NCBI GenBank assembly: GCA_012520725.1
Contig: JAAYNQ010000027.1
Span: 1 to 50,959 of the forward strand
Source of the DNA: Syntrophomonadaceae bacterium
GTDB taxonomy: Bacteria > Bacillota > Syntrophomonadia > Syntrophomonadales > Syntrophomonadaceae
Direction: 5' to 3'
Length of the DNA: 50,959 bases
Shown here: one piece after another, positions 25,341 to 33,778 of the stretch
How positions within the stretch are numbered: the first letter of the stretch is position 1
Layout of the letters: each line of letters opens with the position of its first letter
Notes under the pieces: generated by a model
Told to the model about the DNA's origin: nothing
The model's database searches: none
The model's input: the letters and a program-made list of their open reading frames with translations, nothing else
Translations under genes and position numbers: made by a program

Positions 25341-25979
25341 CTATAGCCAGAATTTGCGGAAAGAGCGAAAGAGGAGGAGAGCTTTATAACCGCTAAACAC
25401 CAGGCCTGTATCCTGAATGGTGTAAACCCCCCGCTCATACCGGATGATAGTCATGGATCCAGGATCAATAGCTGTTTTCCATATATCCAGGGAAGGGTCT
25501 ATTTTACCCAGCAATGCTTTAACCACCCCTCCATGGGTAACCACCAGGACGCTACCATAGTCTTGTCGGGTTATATCCTGGATTGCCAGGGATACCCTTT
25601 CCCACACCTCGGTAAAGTTCTCTCCACCGGGCATCTTGTATTTCCATATATCCTGGTACCAGCAATTGAACTGCTGTAAATGATGCCTATACACATCACT
25701 AAAGCTCATTCCCTCCCAGATGCCAAATGAAGCTTCCCGTAAACGGGCATCAATTTGCACCGGCAATTTAACCTTACCGGCTACTATTTGGGCGGTTTCA
25801 CGGGTCCGGGACAGGTCACTGCAGTAGATGGCATCAAGTTCTTCATGCCGGGCCAGGTATTGCGCTGCTTTTTGCGCCTGCTCCCGGCCTTTATCGTTGA
25901 GAGGGATATCAGTGTGTCCCTGATATCTCTTCAGGGAATTCCATTCAGTTTCTCCATGCCTTAAGAATATCAGTTTCAT
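25341..25979 (-). CDS. histidine phosphatase family protein (phosphoglycerate mutase-like/CobC-like)
   Basis: 212 residues starting MKLIFLRHGETEWN: the RHG motif with the phosphorylated His8, Arg-rich SDLSRTRETA, acid ASFGIWEGM and second catalytic His in VLVVTHGGVVKALLG. Such proteins remove phosphate from small molecules. CobC-type alpha-ribazole phosphatases share this size and the FGxWEG sequence, but no cobalamin gene is near, so the substrate is open. The C-terminal RSFRKFWL tail is basic and hydrophobic. Transcribed alone or ahead of the cyanophycin genes with a 330-base gap. Confidence 0.88.
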   Translation of the reverse strand: MKLIFLRHGETEWNSLKRYQGHTDIPLNDKGREQAQKAAQYLARHEELDAIYCSDLSRTRETAQIVAGKVKLPVQIDARLREASFGIWEGMSFSDVYRHHLQQFNCWYQDIWKYKMPGGENFTEVWERVSLAIQDITRQDYGSVLVVTHGGVVKALLGKIDPSLDIWKTAIDPGSMTIIRYERGVYTIQDTGLVFSGYKALLLFRSFRKFWL

Positions 25980-26356
25980 TTTTCAAACCCATTTCTAATC
26001 TATTTCCCTCTATTTTAACCTATCTTTTATAGCATGGCGCACAATTATAAGCTTATGACTGCCAGGATGCCAGCATACCGCATCAAATGTTTCCTAGATA
26101 TTTATCCTTTTTTTCCTCTCTAGTTTTCGCAGGAGGATATTAAACAGTAAAATAAGAATCACCCTTATGTGAAAGTTTTCTGGAGCTGACCATGATCTAT
26201 CAAGATATAGTCTATGGAGCATGATATACCTGGCCTACCTTTTATCTTTACTTTTTTACCCTAAAATGTTTATAGTGATAATTGAGAACGAGTCAGGTCT
26301 GACTCGCTAATAATTGAGTCAGAAAACTCTTTCTGATTTATATGGGAGTTGAAATT
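25980..26356. other. intergenic region between divergent genes
   Basis: 377 AT-rich bases separating the phosphatase (minus) and NRDE protein (plus). GTCAGGTCTGACTC near 26293-26306 contains the short palindrome AGTCAGGTCTGACT, a possible operator. No gene seen. Confidence 0.45.
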
Positions 26357-27133
26357 ATGTGTATGGTTTTATGGGCAAGTGATTGTCATGATAAATACAA
26401 GCTGGTAGTGGCAGCCAACCGGGATGAATTCTATCAGCGTCCTACCCTGCCGGCAGACTTTTGGCCGGAGAATCCTGCCATTTTGGCGGGTAAAGATATG
26501 AAACACGGTGGTACCTGGATGGGCATCACCATAAACGGGCGTTTTGCCACCTTAACCAATTTCCGGGATCCTGCCAACCATAAGCCAAAGGCTCCTTCCC
26601 GGGGACAGCTGGTGCAGGAATACCTGGAAAGCGCTAGCGATGCCCCAAGCTATATGCAGAATATATTAGTGGCAGGGCTGGATTTTAATGGTTTTAATCT
26701 CCTGGCCGGTACCGTGGATGAAATCTATTACCTTTCCAATCAGGAAAAGATAGTACGTAAGGTGGAAAAAGGTTATCATGGCTTAAGCAACAGTCTGCTG
26801 GACGTACCCTGGCCCAAGGTTTCCCGGGGCCTTAAGGATCTTGCTGCCTGTATAGATACCCCCAGTATTGAGGTGGAAGATTTGTTTCAAATAATGGCTG
26901 ACCGGCATCAACCGCCTGACCATCAACTACCCCAAACTGGAGTCAGTCTTGAAATGGAAAGGCTGCTGGCTCCAGCCTTTGTGGAAATGCCGGATTACGG
27001 CACCCGCACTACCACCATTATATTAGTAGATCGGAATAATGTAGTTCAGTTCCGGGAACGCAGTTTCATTCCCCACCGCCCGGGCAGCTGGACCGAGGTA
27101 CAGTACCAATTCCAGCTGGAAGCTGGTATATAA
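26357..27133 (+). CDS. NRDE (TANGO2-like) family protein
   Basis: 258 residues starting MCMVLWA, with VAANRDEFYQRP (the NRDE motif), GGTWMGI, FATLTNFRDP and near the end GTRTTTIILVD. NRDE/TANGO2 proteins resemble Ntn-hydrolases, with Cys2 as possible nucleophile after Met removal; bacterial function is unclear and haem or lipid handling has been proposed. I take ATG 26357 rather than 26342 because family members begin MC and GGGAG lies nine bases before it. It is followed by a secreted hydrolase 27 bases downstream, probably cotranscribed. Confidence 0.88.
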   Translation: MCMVLWASDCHDKYKLVVAANRDEFYQRPTLPADFWPENPAILAGKDMKHGGTWMGITINGRFATLTNFRDPANHKPKAPSRGQLVQEYLESASDAPSYMQNILVAGLDFNGFNLLAGTVDEIYYLSNQEKIVRKVEKGYHGLSNSLLDVPWPKVSRGLKDLAACIDTPSIEVEDLFQIMADRHQPPDHQLPQTGVSLEMERLLAPAFVEMPDYGTRTTTIILVDRNNVVQFRERSFIPHRPGSWTEVQYQFQLEAGI

Positions 27134-27160
27134 TCATACTAAGTTTTGGGAGGATTTAAA

Positions 27161-28432
27161 ATGAAGAATCTACCAAAGGTGAAGCCTGGAACTCTATTGT
27201 TCGGACTGCTATCCTTGCTGTTGCTACTGACTCTGCCTATCTCAGCTGTCAGTGCTGCCCAAGATATTAGGGTTAATATTGATGGATTAGAGCTGAAAAC
27301 AGATGTAGCTCCGCTTATTCTGAATAGTCGCACCATGCTGCCTTTTCGGGCTATAGCTGAAGCATTAAATCTCGAAGTCGACTGGGAGGCTGAACAACAA
27401 ATTGTATGTGTTAAAGGAGATAATCTGCTGATAGAAATGCAGGTAGGAAACCGCCAGGCCCAGGTAAATGCCCAACCTAAAAACCTGGACTCACCCCCGG
27501 TCATCATTTCAGGAAGAACTATGGCACCTGTGCGCTTTGTGAGTGAGACTTTTGGCTGTACCGTGCAATGGGATCCAATTAGCAGAGAGGTAAGTATTAA
27601 GACTCCTCCTGCGAAAATGGAAATTACGGCCTTCTATGCCCTAGGTGACCAGAAAACCAGCAGTTGGACCAACCTTTTCGGCCGCCCTTATCCGGAGCGG
27701 GCAACTGGAAATACGGGCTTGGTTGACACCCTGGCTTTAGGTTGGTATACCCTGGATGAGGAGGGTAACCTTTTGAGTAACAGTTCCAGTGCCTGGCAAC
27801 GCCCGCCGGGCTGGGAAAAGGTACTGGAAGCAGCCGATGAATACGGGCTGCAAACCGAAATGATTATACATATGACCGACAGCAATGCCCGTATCCGAAA
27901 CCTGATTAGAAGTGATCAGGCCAGGCAGAAAGCAATCGCTCAAATAGCCACTGAAGCAGTGCAATATAATGGGGTCAATCTCGACCTGGAAGGATTGGGC
28001 TGGAACGACAGCCCTGAGCAGTTATTACAAGTTCGACGGGATTTCACTGACTTCGTAAAAGCCCTGGCTGATGAATTAAAGAAATCCGGCTTAGCTTTGA
28101 CCCTCTGCCTGCATCCCAGTAATAGCGCTTACCCGGGATATGATTACCAGGCCCTGGGAAAGATAGCGGATCGGATTATTATTATGGCTTATGATTATGG
28201 GAGTAGCCCAGAACCTGTACCAATGGTTTATGAGGCGGTTGAGTCGGCGGCGGCGCAGGTGGCACCGGAAAAATTACTCTTGGGTATATCAGTACCTAAT
28301 GAGAACCCGGAGAGCATAAGGAGTAAAATCGGCATTGCCAAGCGCTTTGCTCTCAAGGGTATCGCTCTATGGAGACTGGGATTGATATCGGAAGAGATGT
28401 GGCAGGAAGTGGGAAACTGCATAGCTCACTAA
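27161..28432 (+). CDS. secreted copper-amine-oxidase-N-like and glycoside hydrolase family 18 protein
   Basis: 423 residues. Signal peptide to about residue 33 (ending AVSAAQ). Residues 36-148 are a stalk domain of the copper amine oxidase N-terminal type (NSRTMLPFRAIAEAL; GRTMAPVRFVSETFG). Residues 152-420 form a GH18-like barrel: LALGWYTLDEEGNL, then YNGVNLDLEGLG with Glu277 at the acid position of the usual DxxDxDxE, and DRIIIMAYDYG. This resembles YdhD/YaaH-type spore-cortex or wall hydrolases, so a peptidoglycan-directed role is likely, perhaps in spores given the adjacent germinant receptor genes. GGGAGG lies seven bases before the ATG. Confidence 0.85.
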   Translation: MKNLPKVKPGTLLFGLLSLLLLLTLPISAVSAAQDIRVNIDGLELKTDVAPLILNSRTMLPFRAIAEALNLEVDWEAEQQIVCVKGDNLLIEMQVGNRQAQVNAQPKNLDSPPVIISGRTMAPVRFVSETFGCTVQWDPISREVSIKTPPAKMEITAFYALGDQKTSSWTNLFGRPYPERATGNTGLVDTLALGWYTLDEEGNLLSNSSSAWQRPPGWEKVLEAADEYGLQTEMIIHMTDSNARIRNLIRSDQARQKAIAQIATEAVQYNGVNLDLEGLGWNDSPEQLLQVRRDFTDFVKALADELKKSGLALTLCLHPSNSAYPGYDYQALGKIADRIIIMAYDYGSSPEPVPMVYEAVESAAAQVAPEKLLLGISVPNENPESIRSKIGIAKRFALKGIALWRLGLISEEMWQEVGNCIAH

Positions 28433-28496
28433 GCCCCGGGCAATTCACCTTGACTTCCCCCTAAAAGCAGGCCAATTGCATTTAGAAAGGTAAAAA

Positions 28497-28537
28497 AAAA
28501 GCTGGAAGAGTCATCCAATCTTCCAGCTTTTATGCTT
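28497..28537 (+). terminator. intrinsic terminator after the GH18-like gene
   Basis: AAAAGCTGGAAGA (28497-28509) pairs exactly with TCTTCCAGCTTTT (28519-28531), with flanking A and T runs that make it usable in both directions. It separates the hydrolase from the germination operon. Confidence 0.88.
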
Positions 28538-28683
28538 TTAAGCAACCCTATATAGAAGCGGACTTGCAACCTGGCCCACCCGGGATTTTATGCTTTCTCC
28601 GGTAAGGAATGCATAAAGAGTATGATGATTGGCAAACTAATCTTAATGTACCAGTTTAGCAATTATCAGCTTCAGGGGGCTTC

Positions 28684-30243
28684 ATGCGCTACATAAGTAA
28701 AAAAGGAACTACCAAAACTCGGATACCAGCAGAGGAATTAATTACCCAAGGGATATCTGCTGATCTTCAGGTAAATATTGATAATCTAAAAGTATTGCTT
28801 AACCGTTGTTCTGAAGCAGTGATAAGGGAATTCACCTTGGGTCGGGAAAGCAGTACCCGCTGCGTATTGCTATATTTTGATGGCATATCAGACAAGGCAG
28901 AGATAGAAGAACACCTGATTAAACCACTTTTGCAGGAGTCAGCTAACATTGATCAGCTGTCTCTGGAAGGTATAAAGTGCTTACAATCTATTAAAGATAA
29001 GGTATTATCCCTATCCCAGTTGAGCTATATTAACACCCTGGAGGAAATCTGCCATCATATTAATTCGGGGGATGCAGTACTATTAGTGGATGGCAGCAAT
29101 CAAGGCCTGTCTGCCGGCACCCGCTACTGGGAAAGCCGTAGTATTCAGACTCCAGAAAATGAACTTACTATTCAAGGGCCCAAAGACGGCTTTAACGAAA
29201 CCTTGCGTTACAATACTGCTCTAATCAGGCGCCGTTTAAAAACAACGCAACTCAAAACTGAAATTTTGGTTATAGGACGATTAAGTAAAACTGATGTTTT
29301 ACTTAGTTATATAGAAGATATTGCTCCCCCCAGTATGGTTGCAGTGGTCAGGGATCGTCTTCTAAAAATCAACCTGGACGGCATCTTGGATAGCGGTTAC
29401 CTGGAAACTTACATATCTGACTGCAAATGGACTATGTTTTCCCAGGTGGAATATACTGAACGACCGGATCGGACCTGTGCCCACCTCCTGGAGGGCGGAG
29501 TAGCTATAATGGTGGATGGATCTCCTATGGCTTTATTGGCCCCCATCACCTTTCCCCAATTCCTGATATCGGCTGAAGATTATTATCAAAATTTTGTAGC
29601 TGGTTCTATATATCGCATTCTGCGTTTTCTGGCCTTTTTTGCAGCCCTGACCCTGCCTTCTTTCTATGTAGCCATAACTTCTTTTCATCACGAGATGATA
29701 CCTACTGATCTATACCTGGCTATCGCCTCCACCCGGGAAGGTATCCCCTTTCCGGCAGTGGTTGAAGCTTTTTTGCTGGAACTGACTTTCGAATTGTTAC
29801 GGGAAGCGGGATTAAGACTTCCCCGGGCTATCGGCCCCGCAGTAAGTATAGTCGGGGCCTTAATCATAGGAGAAGCAGCGGTTAGAGCCGGCCTGGTATC
29901 AGGTTTAATGGTGGTAGTAGTAGCTTTTACCGGAATTGCATCATTTGCCATTCCTTTTTACAACGCCAGTGTAATTATCCGGGTAGCCCGCTTCGGAATA
30001 TTGCTGGCTGCCGGATTTTTGGGCTTGCCGGGAATTATTATGGCCCTTTTACTTATGTTGATCAGGATGGAAAATATTCAGTCCCTGGGTAAACCCTATT
30101 TATCACCCCTTTCTCCCCTTGAACCGGCGCAGATTTCCGATATCCTTGTTCGTCGCCCCTGGCCTATGAACATCCGTCGTCCTTATCTACCCGGAATGCT
30201 CAATAGAAACCGGCAAAGCGCAGTACCGAAAAAGGGAGGCTAA
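28684..30243 (+). CDS. spore germination protein, GerA family A subunit
   Basis: 519 residues, normal for GerAA/GerKA. The soluble N-terminal half (about 1-290) contains GDAVLLVDG, GPKDGFNETLRYNTALIRRRLK and VEYTERPDRTCAHLLEGGVAIMVDGSP, all hallmarks. About five membrane segments follow (RILRFLAFFAALTLPSFYVA onward), with IGPAVSIVGALIIGEAAVRAG. In the inner membrane of the spore it forms, with B and C subunits, a nutrient-gated ion channel that starts germination. First gene of a four-gene operon; GGGGG precedes the ATG. The germinant cannot be read from the sequence. Confidence 0.95.
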   Translation: MRYISKKGTTKTRIPAEELITQGISADLQVNIDNLKVLLNRCSEAVIREFTLGRESSTRCVLLYFDGISDKAEIEEHLIKPLLQESANIDQLSLEGIKCLQSIKDKVLSLSQLSYINTLEEICHHINSGDAVLLVDGSNQGLSAGTRYWESRSIQTPENELTIQGPKDGFNETLRYNTALIRRRLKTTQLKTEILVIGRLSKTDVLLSYIEDIAPPSMVAVVRDRLLKINLDGILDSGYLETYISDCKWTMFSQVEYTERPDRTCAHLLEGGVAIMVDGSPMALLAPITFPQFLISAEDYYQNFVAGSIYRILRFLAFFAALTLPSFYVAITSFHHEMIPTDLYLAIASTREGIPFPAVVEAFLLELTFELLREAGLRLPRAIGPAVSIVGALIIGEAAVRAGLVSGLMVVVVAFTGIASFAIPFYNASVIIRVARFGILLAAGFLGLPGIIMALLLMLIRMENIQSLGKPYLSPLSPLEPAQISDILVRRPWPMNIRRPYLPGMLNRNRQSAVPKKGG

Positions 30244-30245
30244 TT

Positions 30246-31409
30246 ATGGCTAAGAAATTCTTAATTACCTTGCTCCTTATCAGCTTTTTATTACTGGGCG
30301 GCTGCTTGGACAGCACTCAAGTCGGTGACACTATTGTGGTACTGGCTCATGGTTGGGATACCGACGGCAAAACTAAACTGTTCTCAGCTCAGATGGCATT
30401 GACCCCACCCCGGGAAGGAGAGATGGAAACCGGGCCCAAGTTCATGGTGGTTTCTGAACGTGCCCCCTCCTTCGCTGAGGCGGCTAGAAACTTATCCCTG
30501 TCCTTGCCTCGTCTTCCCCTGTGGTCTATGGCTGACACTATTGTAATAGGGGAAGAACTAGCCCGTTTGAACACTAACCTTTTTACCGATATTGCCACCC
30601 GCAATCCCCGTATCCGGTATAATGTGCTGCTCTTTGTAGCCAAGGGAACCACTCCTTCCGAAATATTCCAGGTAGAAGTACCTCCTGAGGACTATTCGGG
30701 TACCGCACTGGAAAGAATCATAGAGAATCAGACCGGACAAGCCGGTATCTATTTCCCTATGAATATGAAAGATTTTCTATTTGAAACCTCCACCTCCGGA
30801 GTTGAGCCGTCACTTCCCCAGATTATTCTGGAGGGCAGGGGGGATCAAACCAAGCTCAAGATACAAGGTATGGCGGTTTTTAAAGGCTGCCAAATGGTAG
30901 GATCCCTGAATGAGCAACAGAGCCGGGGACTAGCTCTATTAAAACCTGGAGCGATAAAAAGGACCATTTTCAATATAAAGCAGCCTGGTACCGATGGGCC
31001 AGGAATACTCTCAGACAATATAGCAATTGAATTAACCTCTTATCAGGTTAAGGCTAAACCTTCAATAAAAGGCAAAGATATAGTCATGAACATCAGCATT
31101 AAAGCTAAAGGAAACATAATAGAAGATAATAGCAACCACAATACAGACGAACCGCAAATCGCTAAGGCCATAGAACAAGCAGCAGCCCAGGCGTTAAGGC
31201 GAGATATCGAAAGCTGCATTAATCAAGCCCAGGCCCTTAATAGCGATATAATGGGATGGGGCTTATCCATTAGCCGTAGTCACCCTGAACTCTGGCAGGA
31301 AATCGAAGGGGATTGGCCGGAGATCTTTGCCGGAATACCCAGCAATATAAAGGTAGAATTCAAATTGATTCAGACTTACCTGCAAAAGGATGTTTTCCCC
31401 TTAAGATAG
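30246..31409 (+). CDS. Ger(x)C family spore germination lipoprotein (C subunit)
   Basis: 387 residues with a clear lipobox LLLGGC at Cys20 and the typical GDTIVVLAHGWD, FAEAARNLSLSLPRLPLWSMADTIVIGEELAR region near the N-terminus and a long beta-rich C-terminal domain. The start lies two bases after the stop of the A subunit, with GGGAGG overlapping that stop. It is lipid-anchored on the outer face of the spore inner membrane and completes the germinant receptor. Confidence 0.94.
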   Translation: MAKKFLITLLLISFLLLGGCLDSTQVGDTIVVLAHGWDTDGKTKLFSAQMALTPPREGEMETGPKFMVVSERAPSFAEAARNLSLSLPRLPLWSMADTIVIGEELARLNTNLFTDIATRNPRIRYNVLLFVAKGTTPSEIFQVEVPPEDYSGTALERIIENQTGQAGIYFPMNMKDFLFETSTSGVEPSLPQIILEGRGDQTKLKIQGMAVFKGCQMVGSLNEQQSRGLALLKPGAIKRTIFNIKQPGTDGPGILSDNIAIELTSYQVKAKPSIKGKDIVMNISIKAKGNIIEDNSNHNTDEPQIAKAIEQAAAQALRRDIESCINQAQALNSDIMGWGLSISRSHPELWQEIEGDWPEIFAGIPSNIKVEFKLIQTYLQKDVFPLR

Positions 31410-31439
31410 AAAAACAGCATATCTGAGGAGGATATAAAA

Positions 31440-31643
31440 ATGATCTGGCTTTTTGTACTTTTAATCATAGTAATAATACTGGTGGAAACTCCTGAGCTGA
31501 TAAAAGAAAAATCATATAATGAACTGATTGTTTTCAGCGTTTTTTTGCTGACCGGAATAGCTCTGGGAATTATATATTTATATGATCTGCCTTATTTCAG
31601 TGTTCTGATGGAACTTGCTTTAATGCTGGAATACCAGTTTTAA
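31440..31643 (+). CDS. small two-helix membrane protein in the germination operon (D-type subunit candidate)
   Basis: 67 residues with two hydrophobic stretches (WLFVLLIIVIILV and LIVFSVFLLTGIALGIIYLY) joined by a short charged loop (IKEKSYNE). Some gerA-type operons encode a small two-segment D subunit that tunes receptor response; size and place between C and B genes fit this. GAGGAGG stands just upstream of the ATG. Sequence alone gives no function. Confidence 0.7.
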   Translation: MIWLFVLLIIVIILVETPELIKEKSYNELIVFSVFLLTGIALGIIYLYDLPYFSVLMELALMLEYQF

Positions 31644-31688
31644 TTTAATAGCCTTTTCATTATATTCCACAGTTCGGGAGGTTTGACT

Positions 31689-32801
31689 TTGCAGATAAAC
31701 AACCGGCAGATATTCAGTATACTTTTTTTAACTATAGCTCCATGTTTTGGGATATTCTGACCAAATGTGCTGGCAGAAGTTTCTGGCCATAACTCCTGGT
31801 TAACAGTCCTAGCCACCATTATTCCTGGCTTATTGCTTATATATGTATACTGCGGTCTACTGAAAAAGAGTTCCCAGCCTTTTCCCCAAATGCTGGAGGA
31901 ACACCTGGGTATTGCCGGTAGGATTATTGCCCTGTTTTACGTGTTGGTTTTTCTGCTCTTAGCTTCTTTATACCTGCGCTTTTTCGTAGAGTTCCTGTCT
32001 ATAACGGTATTACACAATACCCCCACCGGTTTGATTATTATGGCTTTGCTTATACCGGGCGTCTATACAATCCGCAGCAGCCTTGAAGTCTTCGCCCGGG
32101 TCAGCGAGGTAATACTATGGGTTTTTCTACCTCTGGCTATGTTGATGCTTCAGGTCTCCAGCACGGAGCATCCGGATATCGGTAATTTGATGCCCCTGGC
32201 TTTTATGGGTATCAAGGATTTTATATACTCAGTCTACTTAAACCTCTGGCATTTTGCCAATATCATAATAATTCTTACCCTGGCTTATTTCTCCCTGCAA
32301 CGGGAACAAATTCCCCGCTTATTACTGACTTCTTTAGTATCATTAGCACTATTCCTGGCTTTATCCATCATGGTAGTCATTATAACCCTGGGTGCAGCCC
32401 TTGCTTCCAGCTCTACCTTTCCCCTGTTTGAAATTGCCCGTTCCGCCTCCTACGCAGGGTTTATCAGGAACACCGAACCAATATTTGTGTCTATTTTTAT
32501 GCTGGGTCTATATGTGTCAGTGGTATCTTTTTTGTTTATAGCCTGTTACAGCACCCAGCAGGTTTTTCGTCTAAAAGATTATCGTTTTCTGGCTATTCCA
32601 TCAACCCTGCTGGTAGCTTTCCACTCTCTACTAATTGGTCCTAGTACCGCTACGATGTTTAAAATTTTGCATTTTAGCGCCCCTTTAATCTTTGGCTTTT
32701 TTTTCGTGCTGATCCCCATCTTATTATATATACTGCTGCTCTTCCGCCCCCATAAGGTGAATCTGCAGTCCGGCAGCGGCTTACAGAGCCCTGAAACCTA
32801 G
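31689..32801 (+). pseudogene. spore germination protein, GerB family permease, with in-frame TGA at codon 24
   Basis: Read from the TTG at 31689 (seven bases after GGGAGG) the frame begins with the family N-terminus INNRQIFSILFLTIAP and runs 370 codons, the usual GerB length, but has TGA at 31758-31760 in the first membrane helix. From GTG 31767 it is open to the end: APC-like membrane protein with about ten helices (IRSSLEVFARVSEVILW, PLFEIARSASY, EPIFVSIFMLGLY). GerB is the likely ligand-binding permease of the receptor. Restart at 31767 would drop most of helix 1. So the receptor is probably defective unless the TGA is a sequencing error. Confidence 0.85.
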
Positions 32802-32917
32802 ATAGGCACTTGAGGTCAGGATCATTTTTTCTCCCCTGGGAATCAAGATAGGGAATTAGGTCCAAAATAAAAATAGGATCAGTAATAACCTTTATGGGAA
32901 TTCACCGGGGGAGCAAA

Positions 32918-33730
32918 ATGGATTATTGCCAAGAAAAACCCATAAGCGCCAATACTCTCTTTCATTTCACCGACAGCTTTGATAATTTGGCCGGTATCTT
33001 CAGCCACTGTTTTTATCCCCGCTATTGTTTGGAAGACCAGAGCTATCTGGTAGCAGAACACCTGCCTCAATACGTGGCTATCCCCATGGTCTGTTTTTGC
33101 GATGTGCCTCTCTCCCAGGTTAATTACCATACTGAAACCTATGGCTATTACTGTATCGGATTATCCAAGGAATGGGGACAGGAAAAGGGAATCAATCCCA
33201 TCATGTATGCCCTGCCCAAGTCTTATTCCACCCGCTTGCTTAAAGAATGTTTCGGCTCATTATACCCCCTAAACCCTGATTTGCTGCACTATAAGGGAGA
33301 GCAGGGGGACCTGGCGGCTCAAAACGTGGCCACTATGCTCTACTCCTTTTTTACTTTCCTGAAGCCTTATGAGGGAGAGGTATGGAAAAATGACCAGGAG
33401 ATAAAAAGCAGGGTTAAATTTTATGATGAGAGGGAGTGGCGCTATGTACCGGCTCTGGATAGGCTTAATCAACTAGGTTTGATTCCGGTTATGAGCCACG
33501 AACAGTATAAGGATGAGAAGATACGGAATCACGGCAATAGAGTACTGGAACAGTCCTTTCGACTAGATTTCTCAGCCCGTGATGTCAAGTATATTATTGT
33601 AAGGGAAGAGAAGGAAGTCTTAAAAATAGCCGGTAAGATAAAAGCCTTGGGTTCCAGGTACAGCCAGGAAGATATCGAGCTGCTTACCACCCGGATTATT
33701 TCCATGCAGCGAATCCTGGAGGACTTTTAG
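32918..33730 (+). CDS. AbiGi-like abortive-infection antitoxin protein, solitary
   Basis: 270 residues. TLFHFTDSFDNLAGIFSHCFYPRYCLED followed by AIPMVCFCDVPLSQVNYHTETYGYYCIGLSKEWG, and FYDEREWRYVP further on, match the AbiGi family (putative antitoxin of the lactococcal AbiG phage-abortion system, PF10899). The family partner AbiGii, a nucleotidyltransferase-like toxin, is not present on either side, so this is an orphan. The ATG at 32918 has GGGGGAG four bases upstream; ATG 32894 is possible but lacks a site. It lies convergent to nuoN. Confidence 0.75.
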   Translation: MDYCQEKPISANTLFHFTDSFDNLAGIFSHCFYPRYCLEDQSYLVAEHLPQYVAIPMVCFCDVPLSQVNYHTETYGYYCIGLSKEWGQEKGINPIMYALPKSYSTRLLKECFGSLYPLNPDLLHYKGEQGDLAAQNVATMLYSFFTFLKPYEGEVWKNDQEIKSRVKFYDEREWRYVPALDRLNQLGLIPVMSHEQYKDEKIRNHGNRVLEQSFRLDFSARDVKYIIVREEKEVLKIAGKIKALGSRYSQEDIELLTTRIISMQRILEDF

Positions 33731-33770
33731 GCAAAATGAAAAGGTGACAAGGAACTGTCTCCCTGTCACC
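33730..33770 (-). terminator. probable terminator of the nuo operon
   Basis: Stem GGTGACAAGG (33743-33752) with CCCTGTCACC (33761-33770), one mismatch, eight-base loop. On the minus strand the hairpin is followed by TTTTCATTTTG, a usable U-tract. It begins eight bases after the nuoN stop. Confidence 0.6.
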
Positions 33771-33778
33771 CCATCTTG

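Noticed and set aside
2057-32801. TGA read as tryptophan or selenocysteine (recoded genome)
   Set aside because: Many clear genes here end in TGA exactly at family length (for example the kinase fusion at 17498 and nuoJ), and no SECIS-like hairpin was seen after the in-frame TGAs.
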